Shown: in pieces, positions 1 through 7,030 of the stretch
Position numbering within the stretch: position 1 is the stretch's first letter
How the letters are laid out: the number at the start of each line of letters is the position of its first letter
From: Rehaibacterium terrae
Lineage (GTDB): Bacteria; Pseudomonadota; Gammaproteobacteria; Xanthomonadales; Xanthomonadaceae
Direction: 5' to 3'
Length of the DNA: 64,000 bases
Assembly: GCF_014202935.1 (NCBI RefSeq)
Contig: NZ_JACHHX010000001.1
Coordinates: 247,353-311,352, forward strand
Notes under the pieces: model-generated
Told to the model about the DNA's origin: nothing
Database searches by the model: none
Seen by the model: the letters and a program-made list of their open reading frames with translations, nothing else
Translations under genes and position numbers: made by a program

Positions 1-1
1 C

Positions 2-241
2 CGCGACTATGATGCCGGCAACGCCGAGGCGAGCATCGCCATGGAACAGCTCACCGGCTTCTGCCCGCTGTGCACCTACCAGCCCACCACCAGCCGCATC
101 GTCGGGCAGGGCGTGCGCCGCTACGGCACCAATCGCGTCGAGCGGCTGGGCATCACCGCGGAATTCGCTCCGCCGCTGTCCGGCCTCTGGGTGGAGTCGC
201 TGCCGACGGCGGTGCTGTCGGAGCCCAAGCTCTGCCAGTAA
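2..241 (+). CDS. C-terminal fragment of an unrecognised protein (start lies before the window)
   Basis: An open frame enters from the left edge and ends in TAA at 239-241, giving about 79 residues with no stop. It contains a CPLC pair and a Cys as the next-to-last residue. I do not recognise the family. The frame has the same strand and codon character as the genes that follow, and it ends 88 bases before the aminotransferase ATG, so it is probably the tail of a real upstream gene, possibly in the same transcription unit. An internal ATG at 41 could start a 66-residue protein, but the open frame to the edge makes a truncated longer gene more likely. Confidence 0.5.
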   Translation, partial: RDYDAGNAEASIAMEQLTGFCPLCTYQPTTSRIVGQGVRRYGTNRVERLGITAEFAPPLSGLWVESLPTAVLSEPKLCQ

Positions 242-329
242 GCCGGTTGCCGGCTATGATCCGGGGCGCGGTCCACGCGGGCCGCGCCCTTCTTCATCCT
301 CGACTCGCCGCGTTTCCGACAGGACGCTC

Positions 330-1478
330 ATGCAGATCCAGAGCAAGCTGCCCAAGGTCGGCACCACCATCTTCACCGTCATGTCCCAGCTCGCGCTGGA
401 GCATGGGGCGATCAACCTCGGCCAGGGCTTTCCCGATTTCGATCCACCGGAATTCCTGGTCGACGCGTTGGCACGCGCGATGCGCGAAGGCAGAAACCAA
501 TACGCGCCGATGAGCGGCATCCCGGCGCTGCGCCAGGCGATCGCCGCGAAGACCGAGGCGATGTATGGCCATCGGCCGGATGCGGACGCCGAGATCACCG
601 TGACCTCGGGGGCCAGCGAGGCGATCTTCGATGCGGTCGCGGCGGTGGTCCGTCCGGGCGAGGAGGTGATCGTGCTCGACCCCTGCTACGACTGCTACGA
701 GCCGGCGATCGCGCTGGCTGGCGGCGTGGCGGTGCATGTGCCACTGCATCCGCACGACTTCTCGGTGGACTGGCAGCGGGTGAAGGACGCGATCACGCCG
801 CGTACGCGCCTGATCTTCATCAACACGCCGCACAACCCGTCCGGCGCCATGCTGTCGGCACAGGACATGGCGACGCTGGCTGAGATCCTGCGCGACACGC
901 CGGTGCTGGTGCTGTCCGACGAGGTCTACGAGCACATCGTCTACGACGGCCGTCGCCACGAGAGCGTGCTGCGTTACCCGGAGCTGGCCGCGCGCAGCTT
1001 CGTGGTGTCGAGCTTCGGCAAGACCTACCACTGCACCGGCTGGAAGCTCGGCTACTGCATCGCCCCGCGCGCGCTGTCGGCCGAGTTCCGCAAGGTGCAC
1101 CAGTACAACACCTTCTGCACGTTCGCTCCGGCGCAGTGGGCATTCGCCGAGATGATCGAGCGCCACCCGGAGCATCATCTCGGGCTCGGCGCCTTCTACC
1201 AGCCCAAGCGCGACCGTTTCCGCGAGCTGCTGACGCGCACGCGCCTGCTGCCGCTGCCGGTGCCGGGCGGCTACTTCCAGCTGGTCGATTACTCGCAGGT
1301 CAGCGACCTGCCGGACGCGGAATTCGCCCGCTGGCTGACGGTGGAGAAGGGGGTGGCGGCGATCCCGCTGTCGCCGTTCTACCAAACCGCGCCGGCCGGG
1401 CAGCGTCTGGTGCGGCTGTGCTTCGCCAAGAGCGAGGAAACGCTCCAGGCCGCGGTCGCGCGCCTGCAGCAACTGTGA
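330..1478 (+). CDS. PLP-dependent aminotransferase (methionine/glutamine transaminase type, YbdL/MtnE-like)
   Basis: This 382-residue class I/II aminotransferase matches the length of YbdL-type enzymes. Family features are the LGQGFPDFDPP segment near the N-terminus, the NTPHNPSGA motif, the LSDEVYEH segment carrying the PLP-interacting Asp and Tyr, and the Schiff-base lysine K231 in SSFGKTYH. ATG 330 was chosen because LPKVGTTIFTVMS is the usual N-terminus of the family; the frame is open further upstream but that part is not protein-like. The family transfers the amino group of methionine or glutamine to 2-oxo acids. The next gene encodes an omega-amidase, which fits a glutamine-dependent transaminase whose 2-oxoglutaramate product is hydrolysed. 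A role as the last step of methionine salvage (MtnE) is inferred from that pairing and from mtnA in the same window. Exact substrate preference cannot be read from sequence. Confidence 0.85.
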   Translation: MQIQSKLPKVGTTIFTVMSQLALEHGAINLGQGFPDFDPPEFLVDALARAMREGRNQYAPMSGIPALRQAIAAKTEAMYGHRPDADAEITVTSGASEAIFDAVAAVVRPGEEVIVLDPCYDCYEPAIALAGGVAVHVPLHPHDFSVDWQRVKDAITPRTRLIFINTPHNPSGAMLSAQDMATLAEILRDTPVLVLSDEVYEHIVYDGRRHESVLRYPELAARSFVVSSFGKTYHCTGWKLGYCIAPRALSAEFRKVHQYNTFCTFAPAQWAFAEMIERHPEHHLGLGAFYQPKRDRFRELLTRTRLLPLPVPGGYFQLVDYSQVSDLPDAEFARWLTVEKGVAAIPLSPFYQTAPAGQRLVRLCFAKSEETLQAAVARLQQL

Positions 1479-1581
1479 ACCCCAGGCCGCGGCCGGCCGC
1501 CCCGCCGAGGTGGCGGGGCGGCCCGCCGCAGCGCCGGACAGGAACCGAACCGATGCTGCCGAACCGAGCGGAGCCGGAACC

Positions 1582-2382
1582 ATGAACGATCTGCGCGTTT
1601 CGCTGATCCAGGGCGACACGGTGTGGCGCGATCCTGCCGCCAATCGGGCGATGTATGCCGGAATGGCGCGCCCGCTGGCCGGACGAACCGACCTGGTGAT
1701 CCTCCCCGAAACCTTCACCAGCGGCTTCAGCAACGAGGCCATCGCCGAGGCCGAGGACATGCAGGGGCCGACCGTGGCCTGGATCCGCGCGCTGGCCGCC
1801 GAGCTGGATGCCGCCGTCACCGGCAGCGTGCAGATCCGCGACGGCGAGCGTGTCTACAACCGGCTGCTGTGGGCCACGCCCGACGGCGGGCTGTGTCACT
1901 ACGACAAGCGTCATCTGTTCCGCATGGCCGGCGAGCACGAGCGCTACGCCGCCGGCCGCGCGCGGCTGACCGTCGAGTGGAAGGGCTGGCGGATCTGTCC
2001 GCTGGTCTGCTACGACCTGCGCTTTCCGGTGTTCTGCCGCAACCGTTTCGGCGTCGAGGCCGAGGGGCGCTTCGACTACGACCTGCTGCTGTTCGTCGCC
2101 AACTGGCCGGCGCCGCGGCGGCACGCCTGGCGCACGCTGCTGCAGGCGCGGGCGATCGAGAACCTGTGCTACGTCGCGGCGGTGAACCGGGTCGGCACCG
2201 ACGGCAACGACATCCCGTATCACGGCGACAGCCTGGTGGCCGACTTCCTCGGACAGACCCTGGCCGACCTGGCGCTGCAGCCGGCGGTGGTCACCACCAC
2301 GCTTTCCGCCGAGCCGCTGGCGCGCCACCGCGAGCGCTTTCCGGCACAGCTCGATGCGGATCGGTTCAGTCTCATCGACTGA
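1582..2382 (+). CDS. Carbon-nitrogen hydrolase, probable omega-amidase (YafV/Nit2/MtnU type)
   Basis: A 266-residue nitrilase-superfamily protein with the complete catalytic triad: E43 in ILPETF, K109 in YDKRHLF and C143 in PLVCYDLRFP. ATG 1582 is chosen because MNDLRVSLIQGD is the typical first strand of the fold. Omega-amidases hydrolyse 2-oxoglutaramate or 2-oxosuccinamate to the dicarboxylic acid and ammonia. The gene lies 103 bases after the aminotransferase on the same strand; together they would make the transamination irreversible. The following gene (rluB) is convergent. The family call is firm; the omega-amidase specificity is inferred from close similarity to YafV and from the neighbour. 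Confidence 0.85.
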   Translation: MNDLRVSLIQGDTVWRDPAANRAMYAGMARPLAGRTDLVILPETFTSGFSNEAIAEAEDMQGPTVAWIRALAAELDAAVTGSVQIRDGERVYNRLLWATPDGGLCHYDKRHLFRMAGEHERYAAGRARLTVEWKGWRICPLVCYDLRFPVFCRNRFGVEAEGRFDYDLLLFVANWPAPRRHAWRTLLQARAIENLCYVAAVNRVGTDGNDIPYHGDSLVADFLGQTLADLALQPAVVTTTLSAEPLARHRERFPAQLDADRFSLID

Positions 2383-2400
2383 GCCTGTCGCGGCCCGGGA

Positions 2401-2433
2401 CGGCCACCGGATCGAGCGCGCCCGTGGCCGTTT
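2401..2433. terminator. Possible shared terminator between convergent genes
   Basis: The arms CGGCCAC (2401-2407) and GTGGCCG (2424-2430) are perfect inverted repeats, followed on the plus strand by TTT. They lie in the 70-base gap between the amidase and rluB, which converge. The loop is long (16 bases) and the T tract short, so this is weak. Confidence 0.3.
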
Positions 2434-2452
2434 CGGCGTCGGGCGTTGGGCC

Positions 2453-3847
2453 TCAGTGGCCGCCGCCGCCGCCGCGCGGTCCCGCGCCACGGCCATGCGG
2501 ACGCCCGCCCGGCTTTCCGCCGGGCTTGCCGCCGGGCTTTCCGCCGGGGCCGCGACGCTGTCCGCCGGGCTTGTTGCCGCCGCCGCCCGGGCGGGCACCA
2601 GCCCCCTTGGGGCCTGGCCTGCCGCCCGGTTTGCCGCCCGACGGTCGCGGTCCGCGGCCGGTGCCGGGGTTGCGGTGGCCGGCCGGGCCGGTCTCCACGC
2701 CTTCGGGCACGTACCAGGTGCGGAAGGCGGTGGCATTGTGGTCGTAGCCGGGCGCCTGCACGTCGCGTGCCCCACCACCAAGGCGCTTGTCCTGGCCCGC
2801 CGGCCGGCCCGGCTTGCCACCGCGCTTGCCCTTGCCGGCCTTGCCGCGCCCCGGTCCGGCGCCGCGGCCACGGCGTGCGGGCGTTTCGTCGCGGATGTGG
2901 TCGAAGGCCCGCAGCTCGCGGGCCTCGTCGGCGATGTAGCCGTTGACGTAGGCGGCCTGGCGATCCTCGCGGCTGACCTTGACCTCGGTGGTGCGGGCGC
3001 GGCGCTGGCCGATGACCGGCTGCAGGGTCAGGCTGCCGGCGTTGTCCTCCAGCCCGAGCGCGCGCTTGAGCTGGGCCACGCGTTCGGCGGGCAGCTCCTC
3101 GCTCTGGCCGCGCTTGAGCAGGCGGGGCAGGGTGACGGTGCCGTAACGCACGCGCTTGAGGCGGCTGACCTGGAAACCCTGCGACTCCCACATCCGGCGC
3201 ACTTCGCGGTTGCGGCCTTCCTTGACGACGACGCGGAACCAGGCATGGCTGTCAGACGCGCCGATCGCCTCGATCTGCTCGAACTTGGCCGGGCCGTCCT
3301 CCAGTTCGACGCCGCGTGCCAGCCGGTCGATCACGTCCTGGCCGACCTCGCCATGGATGCGGCAGACGTACTCGCGCTCGACCTCGTGCGAGGGATGCAT
3401 CAGCGCGTTGGCCAGCTCGCCGTCGGTGGTGAGCAGCAGCAGGCCCGTGGTGTTGATGTCCAGGCGGCCGACGGCGATCCAGCGCGCGCCCTTCAGGCGC
3501 GGCAGATGGTCGAACACGGTCGGGCGGCCTTCCGGATCCTCGCGCGTGGTCACCTCGCCCTCGGGCTTGTGGTAGACCAGCACGCGCGCCGGCTCGGTCA
3601 GGGCAGTGGCGACGAAGGTCTTGCCGTCGATCTCGATGCGGTCGCCGCCGCGGATGCTCTGTCCGACCTTGGCGACCTCGTTGTTGACCTTGACCAGACC
3701 GGCGGCGATGCGCTCCTCGAGCGCGCGGCGCGAGCCGAGGCCGGCCTGGGCGAGCACCTTGTGCAGGCGCTCCTCGATGCGACGGCTGTCGCTGTCTTCG
3801 GTGCGTTCGCGCTTCAGCGAGAGAACGCGGCGTTGGGTTTCACTCAT
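2453..3847 (-). CDS. rluB: 23S rRNA pseudouridine-2605 synthase RluB with a long basic low-complexity tail
   Basis: The protein has 464 residues. Residues 20-80 form an S4 RNA-binding domain, and the RsuA/RluB catalytic domain follows, with catalytic Asp D130 in GRLDINTTGLLL and the NREVRRM segment. RluB makes pseudouridine 2605 in 23S rRNA (E. coli numbering). After about residue 320 comes a roughly 140-residue tail of Gly, Pro, Lys and Arg (repeats such as GGKPGGKPGGKPGG), interrupted by one ordered-looking stretch around FRTWYVPEGVE. The E. coli enzyme is about 290 residues, so the tail is a large extension; RNA binding by it is inference. The ATG overlaps the scpB stop codon by 4 bases, so translation is probably coupled. 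Confidence 0.93.
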   Translation of the reverse strand: MSETQRRVLSLKRERTEDSDSRRIEERLHKVLAQAGLGSRRALEERIAAGLVKVNNEVAKVGQSIRGGDRIEIDGKTFVATALTEPARVLVYHKPEGEVTTREDPEGRPTVFDHLPRLKGARWIAVGRLDINTTGLLLLTTDGELANALMHPSHEVEREYVCRIHGEVGQDVIDRLARGVELEDGPAKFEQIEAIGASDSHAWFRVVVKEGRNREVRRMWESQGFQVSRLKRVRYGTVTLPRLLKRGQSEELPAERVAQLKRALGLEDNAGSLTLQPVIGQRRARTTEVKVSREDRQAAYVNGYIADEARELRAFDHIRDETPARRGRGAGPGRGKAGKGKRGGKPGRPAGQDKRLGGGARDVQAPGYDHNATAFRTWYVPEGVETGPAGHRNPGTGRGPRPSGGKPGGRPGPKGAGARPGGGGNKPGGQRRGPGGKPGGKPGGKPGGRPHGRGAGPRGGGGGH

Positions 3848-4635
3848 TGCTTTTCTGGCTCCGGCGTGGCGGCGTCTTCAGCGACGGGCTCGGCCGTATC
3901 GGGGTGGGAAGGGACGGTCGTCGTCGCGACGGCGTCGGTGGGGCTGTCCGCGGACGAGTCCGCGGAGGTTCGGAAAGAGCTGCCCGCGCTGGGACCCTCG
4001 GAAGCCTGCGGCGCCTCGGGCGAGGCGTCGTCGTTGGCGGAAGTCTCCGGCATGGCTGCCGCGGCGGGCACCGGGGCGGAATCGAACGGGAGCTCCGGCT
4101 CCAGGTCGGGGATCTCCTGCAGTTCGGTCAGCGGCGGGAGCTGATCCAGGCTCTTGAGGCCGAAGTAGTCGAGGAAGGCCTTGGTGGTGCCGAACAGCGC
4201 CGGCTTGCCGGGCACGTCGCGGTGGCCGACCACGCGGATCCACTCGCGCTCCTCCAGCTGCTTGATGATGTTGCTCGACACCGCCACGCCGCGGATCTGC
4301 TCGATCTCGCCGCGGGTGATCGGCTGCCGGTAGGCGATCAGCGCCAGCGTCTCCAGCACGGCGCGGCCGTAGCGGGTCTGGCGCTCGGTCCACAGGCGCG
4401 CCACCCACGGGTAGACGTCCTGGCGGACCTGGTAGCGGAAGCCGGAAGCGACCTCGACCAGCTCGATGCCGCGGCCGGCGCAGTCTTCGCGCAGGCTTTC
4501 CAGGGCCAGCTCCAGGCTGCCCGGCGCCGGCGGTTGCTCCTCGGGAAACAGCGCGTTGAGCTGGGCGAGGCTCAGCGGCTGGTTGGCCGCCAGCAGTGCG
4601 GCCTCGACGATGCGCTTGATCAGGTCCTGTTCCAT
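3844..4635 (-). CDS. scpB: Segregation and condensation protein B
   Basis: A 263-residue ScpB with two winged-helix segments. Diagnostic stretches are ETLALIAYRQPITRGEIEQI and the following RGVAVSSNIIKQL. The last 80 or so residues are Ala, Ser, Thr and acid-rich and probably disordered, as often in this group of bacteria. ScpB dimers bind the kleisin ScpA and regulate the SMC ring that compacts and separates the nucleoid. The start lies 10 bases after the scpA stop, and the stop overlaps the rluB start, so scpA-scpB-rluB is one transcription unit. The partner smc lies at 7031. Confidence 0.95.
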   Translation of the reverse strand: MEQDLIKRIVEAALLAANQPLSLAQLNALFPEEQPPAPGSLELALESLREDCAGRGIELVEVASGFRYQVRQDVYPWVARLWTERQTRYGRAVLETLALIAYRQPITRGEIEQIRGVAVSSNIIKQLEEREWIRVVGHRDVPGKPALFGTTKAFLDYFGLKSLDQLPPLTELQEIPDLEPELPFDSAPVPAAAAMPETSANDDASPEAPQASEGPSAGSSFRTSADSSADSPTDAVATTTVPSHPDTAEPVAEDAATPEPEKQ

Positions 4636-4645
4636 GCGTCCGGGT

Positions 4646-5527
4646 TCACTCGTTGCCGTCGGCGGCCAGCGATTTCACGTAGATCTGCGCCAGCGGTTGC
4701 TCCTGCACGATCTCCAGCAGCTGCTCCTTGGCCAGTTCGAGGATGGCGAGGAAAGTGACCACCACGCCGAGCCGGCCTTCCTCGACCGCGAACAGCGTCT
4801 GGAAGGCGTGGAACTGGCCGTCCTGCAGGCGCGCGAGCAGCTCGCCCATGCGCTGGCGCACGCTCAGCGCCTCGCGGCGGATCGCGTGGCGGCTGAACAG
4901 CTCGGCGCGCTTGAGCACGTCGCGCAGCGCCAGCAGCATCTCGCGCAGGTCCACCGGCGGCGGCAGCCGCACCACATTGCGGTCGGCCACGTGCGCGCTC
5001 ACCGGCATGGTGTCGCGCTCCAGCCGCGGCAGGCCGTCGATGTCCTCGGCGGCCTTCTTGAACCGCTCGTACTCCTGCAGCCTGCGCACCAGCTCGGCGC
5101 GCGGGTCTTCCTCGTGGCTTTCCTCGCTGGGCGGACGCGGCAGCAGCATCCGCGACTTGATCTCGGCGAGGATGGCGGCCATCAGCAGATACTCGGCCGC
5201 CAGCTCGAAGCGCATTTCGCGCATGACTTCGATGTAGCCCATGTACTGCCGGGTGATCTCGGCGACCGGGATGTCGAGGATGTCCAGATTCTGCCGGCGG
5301 ATCAGATACAGCAGCAGGTCCAGCGGCCCCTCGAAGGCCTCCAGGATCACTTCCAGCGCATCCGGCGGGATGTACAGATCCTGCGGGATCTCCACCACCG
5401 GCTGGCCCTTGACCACCGCCAGCGGCATTTCCTGTTGCTGCGGGTGGTGAGGGGGCGTCGCGCCGTTGCCGGGCGCCGCGTCGGCGGTCGTGCTGGGATT
5501 GGCGTCCTGCGCCGGTTGCATGCTCAT
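4646..5527 (-). CDS. scpA: Segregation and condensation protein A (kleisin)
   Basis: With the start at ATG 5527 the protein has 293 residues. The N-terminal SMC-binding region contains FEGPLDLLLYLIRRQNLDI, the strongest ScpA signature, and the C-terminal winged helix binds the other SMC head. A TTG at 5584 would add 19 residues and create a 4-base overlap with the upstream stop; I prefer ATG 5527 because the added residues are not conserved in the relatives I know. ScpA bridges the two SMC heads and recruits ScpB. It is the second gene of the minus-strand operon YciO-type gene, scpA, scpB, rluB. Confidence 0.93.
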   Translation of the reverse strand: MSMQPAQDANPSTTADAAPGNGATPPHHPQQQEMPLAVVKGQPVVEIPQDLYIPPDALEVILEAFEGPLDLLLYLIRRQNLDILDIPVAEITRQYMGYIEVMREMRFELAAEYLLMAAILAEIKSRMLLPRPPSEESHEEDPRAELVRRLQEYERFKKAAEDIDGLPRLERDTMPVSAHVADRNVVRLPPPVDLREMLLALRDVLKRAELFSRHAIRREALSVRQRMGELLARLQDGQFHAFQTLFAVEEGRLGVVVTFLAILELAKEQLLEIVQEQPLAQIYVKSLAADGNE

Positions 5528-5580
5528 CCGCTCATGCCCATCGCAAAGCCTGGCCTGGCCGCGCAAGCTTGTCTGTCCGA

Positions 5581-6198
5581 TCAAAGCGCCAACGGGCGAA
5601 AGCCCTGGCGCACCAGTTCCGGTTCGTCTCCGGTGCAGTCGATCACGCTGGTGGGGCCGGGTTCGCAGTCCCCGGCGTCGAGCATGAAATCGACAAGTCG
5701 TTCGGTCCGCTCCGCCACGGCTTCGGCCTCGTGGCTGGCCAGTTCCTCGTCGTCGGGCAGCAGCAGCGTGGTCGACAGCAGCGGCTCACGGACCGCGGCG
5801 ATGAGGGCCTGCGCGACAGGGTGGTCCGGCAGCCGGATTCCGATGGCGCGGCGCTTGCTCTGCTTGAGACGGCGGGGAAGCTCGGAGGCGGCCGGCAGGA
5901 TGAAAGTGCAGGGGCCGGGGGTCAGCGACCGGAGCAGTCGGAAGGCCCGGTCGTCGAGCCGGCCCAGGCGGCCGACCTCGCTCAATGCGCCACAGAGTAA
6001 GGTGAACGGGTGCTTGGTGTCCAGTGCGCGCATCCGCAGCACCCGGTCTTCGGCATCGCGCGCCTCCATCGTCCACACCAGCGAATAGCCGGCATCGGTG
6101 GGGCACAGGCCCAGCGCGCCGCGGCGCAGCAGGTCGGCGGCGCGTTCGATCAGTCGGGCTTGGGGGTCGACGGGGTGGACGCGGAAGCGTTCGCTCAT
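5581..6198 (-). CDS. Sua5/YciO/YrdC-family protein (YciO type)
   Basis: A 205-residue single-domain YrdC-fold protein. The ATP/threonine site is visible as [10 protein letters not shown] near residue 31 and KHPFTLLC, followed by [12 protein letters not shown] and GIRLPDHP. The fold is that of TsaC/Sua5, which makes L-threonylcarbamoyladenylate for the t6A37 modification of tRNA. The KHPFTLLC form and the position before scpA are those of the YciO branch, whose physiological role is less certain, so another tsaC may exist elsewhere. It starts a minus-strand operon. The 42 bases to the divergent yciI-like gene must hold both promoters or their starts. Confidence 0.85.
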   Translation of the reverse strand: MSERFRVHPVDPQARLIERAADLLRRGALGLCPTDAGYSLVWTMEARDAEDRVLRMRALDTKHPFTLLCGALSEVGRLGRLDDRAFRLLRSLTPGPCTFILPAASELPRRLKQSKRRAIGIRLPDHPVAQALIAAVREPLLSTTLLLPDDEELASHEAEAVAERTERLVDFMLDAGDCEPGPTSVIDCTGDEPELVRQGFRPLAL

Positions 6199-6240
6199 CG
6201 CAGTATCATGCCGCCCTTCGACACGAAGGCAAGCTCACCC

Positions 6241-6540
6241 ATGTGGTATCTGATCCTCGGCCATGACCGCCCCGGTTCGCTCCCCGCCCGCCAGGCCGCG
6301 CGTCCGGCGCATCTGGCGCGGCTGGAGGCCCTGGCGGCGCTGGGGCGGCTGTTGCTGGCCGGTCCGTGCCCGGCCATCGACGCCGAGGATCCCGGCCCGG
6401 CCGGTTTCAGCGGCAGCCTGATCGTCGCCGAGTTCCCCTCGCTGGAAGCTGCCCGCGCCTGGGCCGAGGCCGACCCCTACGTGACCGCCGGTGTCTACGA
6501 GCGGGTCGAGGTGCGGCCGTTCCGCAAGGTGCTGCCATGA
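6241..6540 (+). CDS. YciI-family small protein
   Basis: A 99-residue YciI-like protein (dimeric alpha-beta barrel, ferredoxin-like fold). The start [13 protein letters not shown], the conserved His in the RPAHLARL helix, the GRLLLAGP turn and the [11 protein letters not shown] segment are typical. The biochemical activity of the family is mostly unknown; the conserved His and Asp have suggested an enzyme. ATG 6241 gives the usual length. The stop overlaps the bolA start (ATGA), so the two are translationally coupled; yciI followed by bolA is a recurrent pair in this order of bacteria. Confidence 0.85.
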   Translation: MWYLILGHDRPGSLPARQAARPAHLARLEALAALGRLLLAGPCPAIDAEDPGPAGFSGSLIVAEFPSLEAARAWAEADPYVTAGVYERVEVRPFRKVLP

Positions 6541-6830
6541 ACGTGAACGTGGGCGAACGCCGGGTCGCACTGATCCGCGCGGCGATCGAGACCGCGCTGG
6601 CACCGGTCGCGCTGGAGGTCGTCGACGAGAGCCACCTGCACGCCGGCCACGAGGGCGCGCGCGACGGTCGCGGGCACTTCGCCGTGCATGTGGTCAGCGC
6701 GGCCTTTGCGGGGCTGCGTCCGCTGGCCAGGCACCGGCTGGTGTTCGACGCGGTCGGCGAGCTGATGCGGACCGACATCCACGCGCTGAGCATCCGCGCG
6801 CAGACGCCGGACGAGGCCGGCGGCGGCTGA
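6537..6830 (+). CDS. bolA: BolA-family protein
   Basis: The protein has 97 residues. The class II KH-like fold is shown by the [15 protein letters not shown] segment, with the conserved HAGH motif, then [22 protein letters not shown] and the terminal [12 protein letters not shown]. BolA proteins form complexes with monothiol glutaredoxins over [2Fe-2S] clusters, and BolA itself is also described as a stress-linked transcription factor. The gene starts inside the stop codon of the YciI gene. Whether it is BolA proper or the IbaG branch cannot be settled by eye; the sequence around HAGH looks BolA-like. Confidence 0.85.
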   Translation: MNVNVGERRVALIRAAIETALAPVALEVVDESHLHAGHEGARDGRGHFAVHVVSAAFAGLRPLARHRLVFDAVGELMRTDIHALSIRAQTPDEAGGG

Positions 6831-6851
6831 ACCGGCGGGGACGGTTCCGGC

Positions 6852-6857
6852 TATACT
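6852..6857 (+). promoter_or_regulatory. Possible -10 element upstream of smc
   Basis: TATACT (5 of 6 matches to the -10 consensus) stands in the 200-base gap between bolA and smc. No good -35 box is found at 16-18 bases. Transcription from here would give smc a leader of about 165 bases. Confidence 0.35.
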
Positions 6858-7030
6858 GCCGGCCGGCTGCGAGCGCGGGGCGGCCCGAAGCTTGGCCAAG
6901 GGAATCAGGCACTTGGCCGAAGGGGCGCCCCCGGTTCGCGTTTCCCATGGATTGACGTGGCGGAACCGTCCCCGGACGGCTCCACGGAGGGCCTCATCTT
7001 CCGCGCCGCCGCGGCGTATGCTCCGGACCC

